From the NCBI GenBank assembly GCA_002477275.1, contig DLOU01000015.1, forward strand, positions 1 to 17,305: a stretch of 17,305 nt of DNA, written 5' to 3'. The notes below the pieces were generated by a model. It saw only the letters and a program-made list of their open reading frames with translations, searched no databases and was not told the origin of the DNA. The position numbers and the translations under genes were made by a program. Each line of letters begins with the position of its first letter. Position 1 is the first letter of the stretch. The stretch is from Caryophanales bacterium UBA7476. GTDB taxonomy: Bacteria > Bacillota_I > Bacilli_A > RF39 > UBA660. Shown here one piece after another: positions 15,023 through 17,305 of the stretch.

Positions 15023-15055
15023 ATGCAAATTTTTGACAAATTTGTATTTTTTTTT
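15023..15055 (+). terminator. Rho-independent terminator of proS
   Basis: A 10-bp stem (15023-15032 with 15038-15047, one G-U pair), a five-base loop and eight T at 15048-15055. The rest of the gap to 15151 is T- and A-rich; no convincing promoter for the next gene could be singled out. Confidence 0.85.
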
Positions 15056-15151
15056 GCAAAATTTAACATTTTTTCGTAAAAACCAACTTTTTTCTCGAAT
15101 ATTATATATGAAGGATAAAAAAGGGTAATTTTCATTAGAAGGAGGAGAAGT

Positions 15152-16225
15152 ATGAAAATTATAGGTGATAACTTAGACAGTCTTGATAGTTTTGATATTG
15201 TTAAGACAGGAGAACATTTTATTAAGCTAAGAGAGTTAAAGGAAGGTGAAAAAGTTTCTATAATATCTGATGTTATGTTTAAGACGATGTTTCAGAATTC
15301 AAGTAGAATGAAATATTCTGCAAAATTAATTTCTTATTTTGTCGATGTAAGTTATGATGAACTTTTAAAGAATTTAAAACTTACACAAAATGATTTTAAC
15401 AAAGATAAGTATTATTCAAAAGGTGAGAGAGGGGATTATGTTGCTGATTTAAATGGTGTTAATATAAATATAGAAATTAATAATAATTATCATGATTATA
15501 TTTTTGAAAGAAATTTAGAATACGTTTTAAAACTTTATAATAAAAATGTTAAAAAATCAAAATTAAAGAGCAGTTATAAATATACACAAGTTCTTCAAAT
15601 TAATTTTAATAACTTTTATTACAAAGATAATACAGAAGATACAATTAAAATTTTTACTGTTAACGATGGAAAAGTTAAATATACTGATAAGATAGTAATT
15701 ATTCAAGTTTATCTACCATTAATTAATAAAAAATGTTATGATAATGGTATAGAAAGCTTAAATGAGAAAGAAAAATTTATTTTAGCTTTATATGAAATGA
15801 GTATTGATAACTCAAAGAAAATAGGAGGTAAAATAGATATTATGAATGATTACTTAGAAGAGAGTCAAAATGTATTGGAAGAAGAATCTTTTGGTGAAAG
15901 TTATGATAAAGAGATTTCTAATTATCAAGGGGGATATGATGAAGGAAGAGAGTCTGGATATGAAGATGGAAGAATAGCTGGATTTGAGGATGGAAAAATA
16001 GCTGGATTTGAGGATGGAAGAATAGCTGGTTTTGAAGATGGAAAACAAGCTGGATTTGAAGATGGAAAAATAGCTGGATATGAAGATGGAAAAGAAGCCG
16101 GTTTTGAAGATGGAAAACATAATCAGGCACTTGAGATAGCTAAGTCAATGAAGAAAGATAAAGTTGAATTTGAAAAGATTTTATTATATACAGGTCTTGA
16201 TATAAAAGAAATAGAAAAATTATAA
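15152..16225 (+). CDS. Rpn/PD-(D/E)XK transposase-type nuclease-like protein with C-terminal octapeptide repeats
   Basis: 357 residues behind AAGGAGGAG. The N-terminal part has Ile-Ser-Asp-Val-Met-Phe-Lys-Thr-Met-Phe and Gly-Glu-Arg-Gly-Asp95-Tyr-Val-Ala-Asp-Leu, then Asn-Ile-Glu108-Ile-Asn110, and Phe-Glu-Arg-Asn-Leu-Glu-Tyr-Val-Leu. This is the layout of the Rpn/PDDEXK_2 family of putative transposases and recombination-promoting nucleases, in which Asp and Glu-x-Gln are the core; here the Gln is Asn. Residues 261-324 are eight octapeptides Gly-Phe/Tyr-Glu-Asp-Gly-Lys/Arg-x-Ala, followed by a helical end (Ile-Ala-Lys-Ser ... Gly-Leu-Asp-Ile-Lys-Glu-Ile-Glu) typical of these proteins. Known members promote recombination or act in phage defence and cleave DNA; activity here is not shown. 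No terminal inverted repeats were seen, so it is not called a mobile element. Confidence 0.8.
   Translation: MKIIGDNLDSLDSFDIVKTGEHFIKLRELKEGEKVSIISDVMFKTMFQNSSRMKYSAKLISYFVDVSYDELLKNLKLTQNDFNKDKYYSKGERGDYVADLNGVNINIEINNNYHDYIFERNLEYVLKLYNKNVKKSKLKSSYKYTQVLQINFNNFYYKDNTEDTIKIFTVNDGKVKYTDKIVIIQVYLPLINKKCYDNGIESLNEKEKFILALYEMSIDNSKKIGGKIDIMNDYLEESQNVLEEESFGESYDKEISNYQGGYDEGRESGYEDGRIAGFEDGKIAGFEDGRIAGFEDGKQAGFEDGKIAGYEDGKEAGFEDGKHNQALEIAKSMKKDKVEFEKILLYTGLDIKEIEKL
15932..16123 (+). repeat. Eight tandem 24-bp repeats within the nuclease gene
   Basis: The units start at 15932, 15956, 15980, 16004, 16028, 16052, 16076 and 16100, each encoding Gly-Phe/Tyr-Glu/Asp-Asp/Glu-Gly-Lys/Arg plus two variable residues. 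The inner units are nearly identical at the DNA level and the outer ones diverge, so copy number probably changes by slippage in whole-codon steps without breaking the frame. Confidence 0.95.
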
Positions 16226-16249
16226 AAAAGAGGTTTTATACCTCTTTTT
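16225..16249. terminator. Bidirectional terminator between convergent genes
   Basis: A perfect 10-bp stem (16225-16234 with 16240-16249), a five-base loop, A-run on one side and T-run on the other, so it works from both strands. It overlaps the stop codon of the minus-strand hydrolase (16236-16238) and begins at the last base of the plus-strand stop. Confidence 0.85.
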
Positions 16250-16994
16250 CTATGTATTTTAAAATTAGTTTATATATTTCTTCTTCTTCTAAATATACAA
16301 AGTGTGATCCATTAGGATAAATAATTAATTTACTATCTTTTATTTTTTTGTTCAAATAATATGCATCTTTTATAGGAGTATCAATATCTTTTTTACCCCA
16401 TATAATTAAAGTTTTAGTTCTTATTTTTTTTATATATTTTCTTAAGTCTTCATTTATTATATTTTTAAATGTTTTATACATATTTTTATTTAAATTTATA
16501 TAATCACTTGATGAATTTTTTCTTCTTAAATTTAATAAATAAGTAATTTTTTTATCTCTTTTTATAAATATTACTAATTTCTTCTTTAGTTTATATATTA
16601 TTTCTTTTATTTTTCTTTTAATACTTTTTCTTCTTATACCTGCTATATCTATAAATACTTGTTTTTCTATTTTAACTTTATTATTTAATAAAATAGCTAT
16701 TCTTCCTCCAAAGGAATGACATATTATGTTTATATTAGTTATTTTTTTGTCTTTTATGAAGTTTTCAATTAATTCTTCATAATTATAAATAGTTAGATCT
16801 TTATTAGGGAAGGGAGACCTTCCAAAACCTGGAAGGTCAAATATATATACTTTATATTCTTTCTTTAAAAATTCTATCATTTTGTAAAAAGTTTTTCTAT
16901 TATCTCCCCATCCTGGTAGTATAATTATATTTCCTTTAATATTGTTACCAAATTCTTCATAGTATAATTTAATATTATTTTTTTCATAATACAT
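16236..16994 (-). CDS. Alpha/beta-fold hydrolase
   Basis: 252 residues with the classical catalytic set: the oxyanion segment Leu-Pro-Gly-Trp-Gly-Asp-Asn (26-32), Phe-Asp-Leu-Pro-Gly-Phe-Gly-Arg-Ser (52-60), the nucleophile elbow Cys-His-Ser94-Phe-Gly-Gly, acid Asp203 in Gly-Lys-Lys-Asp, and His231 in Gly-Ser-His-Phe. The middle part (about 120-170) is a very Lys/Arg-rich cap. No signal peptide, so cytoplasmic. The substrate cannot be told; the family includes esterases, lipases, haloperoxidase-like and C-C bond hydrolases. A ribosome site reading AGGTGA on the minus strand lies at 16999-17004. Convergent with the nuclease gene and divergent from the structured RNA. Confidence 0.9.
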   Translation of the reverse strand: MYYEKNNIKLYYEEFGNNIKGNIIILPGWGDNRKTFYKMIEFLKKEYKVYIFDLPGFGRSPFPNKDLTIYNYEELIENFIKDKKITNINIICHSFGGRIAILLNNKVKIEKQVFIDIAGIRRKSIKRKIKEIIYKLKKKLVIFIKRDKKITYLLNLRRKNSSSDYINLNKNMYKTFKNIINEDLRKYIKKIRTKTLIIWGKKDIDTPIKDAYYLNKKIKDSKLIIYPNGSHFVYLEEEEIYKLILKYIEKEV

Positions 16995-17063
16995 ATTATC
17001 ACCTATAGTAAGTTATGCTTATCCTGAAAAAATGTCAATTAAAGTAAAGTTTTGTTAAAACAC

Positions 17064-17092
17064 TTGATTATATCTATATACTATGATATATT
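17064..17092 (+). promoter_or_regulatory. Promoter of the structured RNA
   Basis: TTGATT (17064-17069) and TATATT (17087-17092) are 17 bp apart, predicting a start at about 17099, which is exactly the first base of the RNA's terminal stem. The agreement of two independent signals supports both. Confidence 0.65.
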
Positions 17093-17098
17093 ATAAGT

Positions 17099-17281
17099 GT
17101 CTAGAGGATGCGATTCTAGCAAATATAAAACCGACTAAATTAACGATAAGGGAATCTTGAAATCAGTCTATCCGTGTTGAATGCCTTTTATTAGGACTCC
17201 TAAAGATAGAATAGAGATACCCACCTGTACAAAGACAGGTTTTATCGTATGCAAAGACCGCTCCTATTGGACTTTTTTTTT
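17099..17281 (+). ncRNA. Structured RNA of about 180 nt, family not identified
   Basis: No ORF of note lies here. The ends pair: 17099-17108 with 17262-17272 (ten pairs with one bulge and a few G-U), extended inward by TGCGAT (17109-17114) with ATCGTA (17244-17249). Inside are three separate elements: GACT (17133-17136) with AGTC (17165-17168); TCTATC (17167-17172) with GATAGA (17205-17210) enclosing a TTAGG-ACT-CCTAA hairpin (17191-17203); and ACCTGT (17223-17228) with ACAGGT (17235-17240). A T-run of nine (17273-17281) follows the closing arm and acts as a terminator. A free-standing RNA such as 6S, or a riboswitch for a gene beyond the window, are both possible. No signature of tmRNA, SRP RNA, RNase P, T-box, TPP, SAM or cobalamin elements was seen. 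Confidence 0.6.
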
Positions 17282-17305
17282 GCATTTTTTTTAATTATGT
17301 GTTAT

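Noticed and set aside
15932..16123. CRISPR array
   Set aside because: The repeats are contiguous 24-bp codon-phased units with no unique spacers and lie within a coding frame.
15854..16130. Two overlapping minus-strand ORFs of 88 and 70 codons
   Set aside because: They are the antisense of the 24-bp tandem repeats and open only because of the repeat; their products are low-complexity Phe/Ser/His strings with no ribosome sites.
17010..17038. Promoter of the hydrolase on the minus strand (TTGACA at 17033-17038, TAACTT at 17010-17015)
   Set aside because: The -35 is perfect, but the -10 is poor and the implied start would fall in the ribosome site; kept only as a possibility.
17099..17281. Lysine riboswitch
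   Set aside because: The 5' AGAGGATGCGA resembles the start of the L-box, but the conserved GCCGAAG-type core and matching junction segments are not present.

Overview
The window is very AT-rich and nearly fully coded, with short intergenic gaps, GGAGG-type ribosome binding sites and hairpin-plus-T-run terminators. Gene content points to a low-GC Firmicute, probably an uncultured gut Bacilli lineage of the RF39/Erysipelotrichia type. The clearest marker is the order transketolase - SirA-like protein - YneF, which is the tkt-sirA(yneE)-yneF neighbourhood of Bacillus. TGA appears as a normal stop (for example at 6005-6007) and Trp is TGG, so the code looks standard. The taxonomic placement is inference.

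Layout. (1) 1-252: the 3' end of an acidic protein with three copies of a 17-residue repeat, then a terminator. (2) 350-7043: a promoter-to-terminator operon of five genes. A 1706-residue multidomain protein is bracketed by two paralogous helical proteins (168 and 178 aa) and followed by two tiny ORFs. The giant has a signal-peptide-free Ser/Asn-rich N-terminus, helical segments, a hydrophobic glycine-rich region, a gluzincin-like HENLH metalloprotease domain, a degenerate second copy of that domain, and a C-terminal domain resembling HopA1/phosphothreonine-lyase-type effectors. This is the most unusual part of the window and looks like an effector or toxin operon with partner proteins. (3) 7122-9614: transketolase and a SirA-like gene. 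(4) 9695-13543: a duplicated two-gene module (small exported protein A plus beta-propeller-like protein B) lying either side of yneF. The first copy is decayed: A1 has lost the lipobox cysteine and B1 is truncated and out of frame with its start. The second copy (lipoprotein A2, overlapping B2) is intact. (5) 13579-15009: prolyl-tRNA synthetase of the short, archaeal/eukaryote-like type. (6) 15152-16225: an Rpn/PD-(D/E)XK-type nuclease-like protein with eight exact-length 24-bp repeats near its C-terminus, sharing a bidirectional terminator with a convergent alpha/beta hydrolase (16236-16994, minus strand). (7) 17099-17281: a well-bounded structured RNA of about 180 nt with its own promoter, a terminal stem joining its ends and a T-run. 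Its family is not identified.

Transketolase, YneF, SirA and ProS are housekeeping genes. The giant-protein operon, the A/B modules and the nuclease with repeats are the accessory part. All functional statements rest on motif reading by eye; no database search was made.
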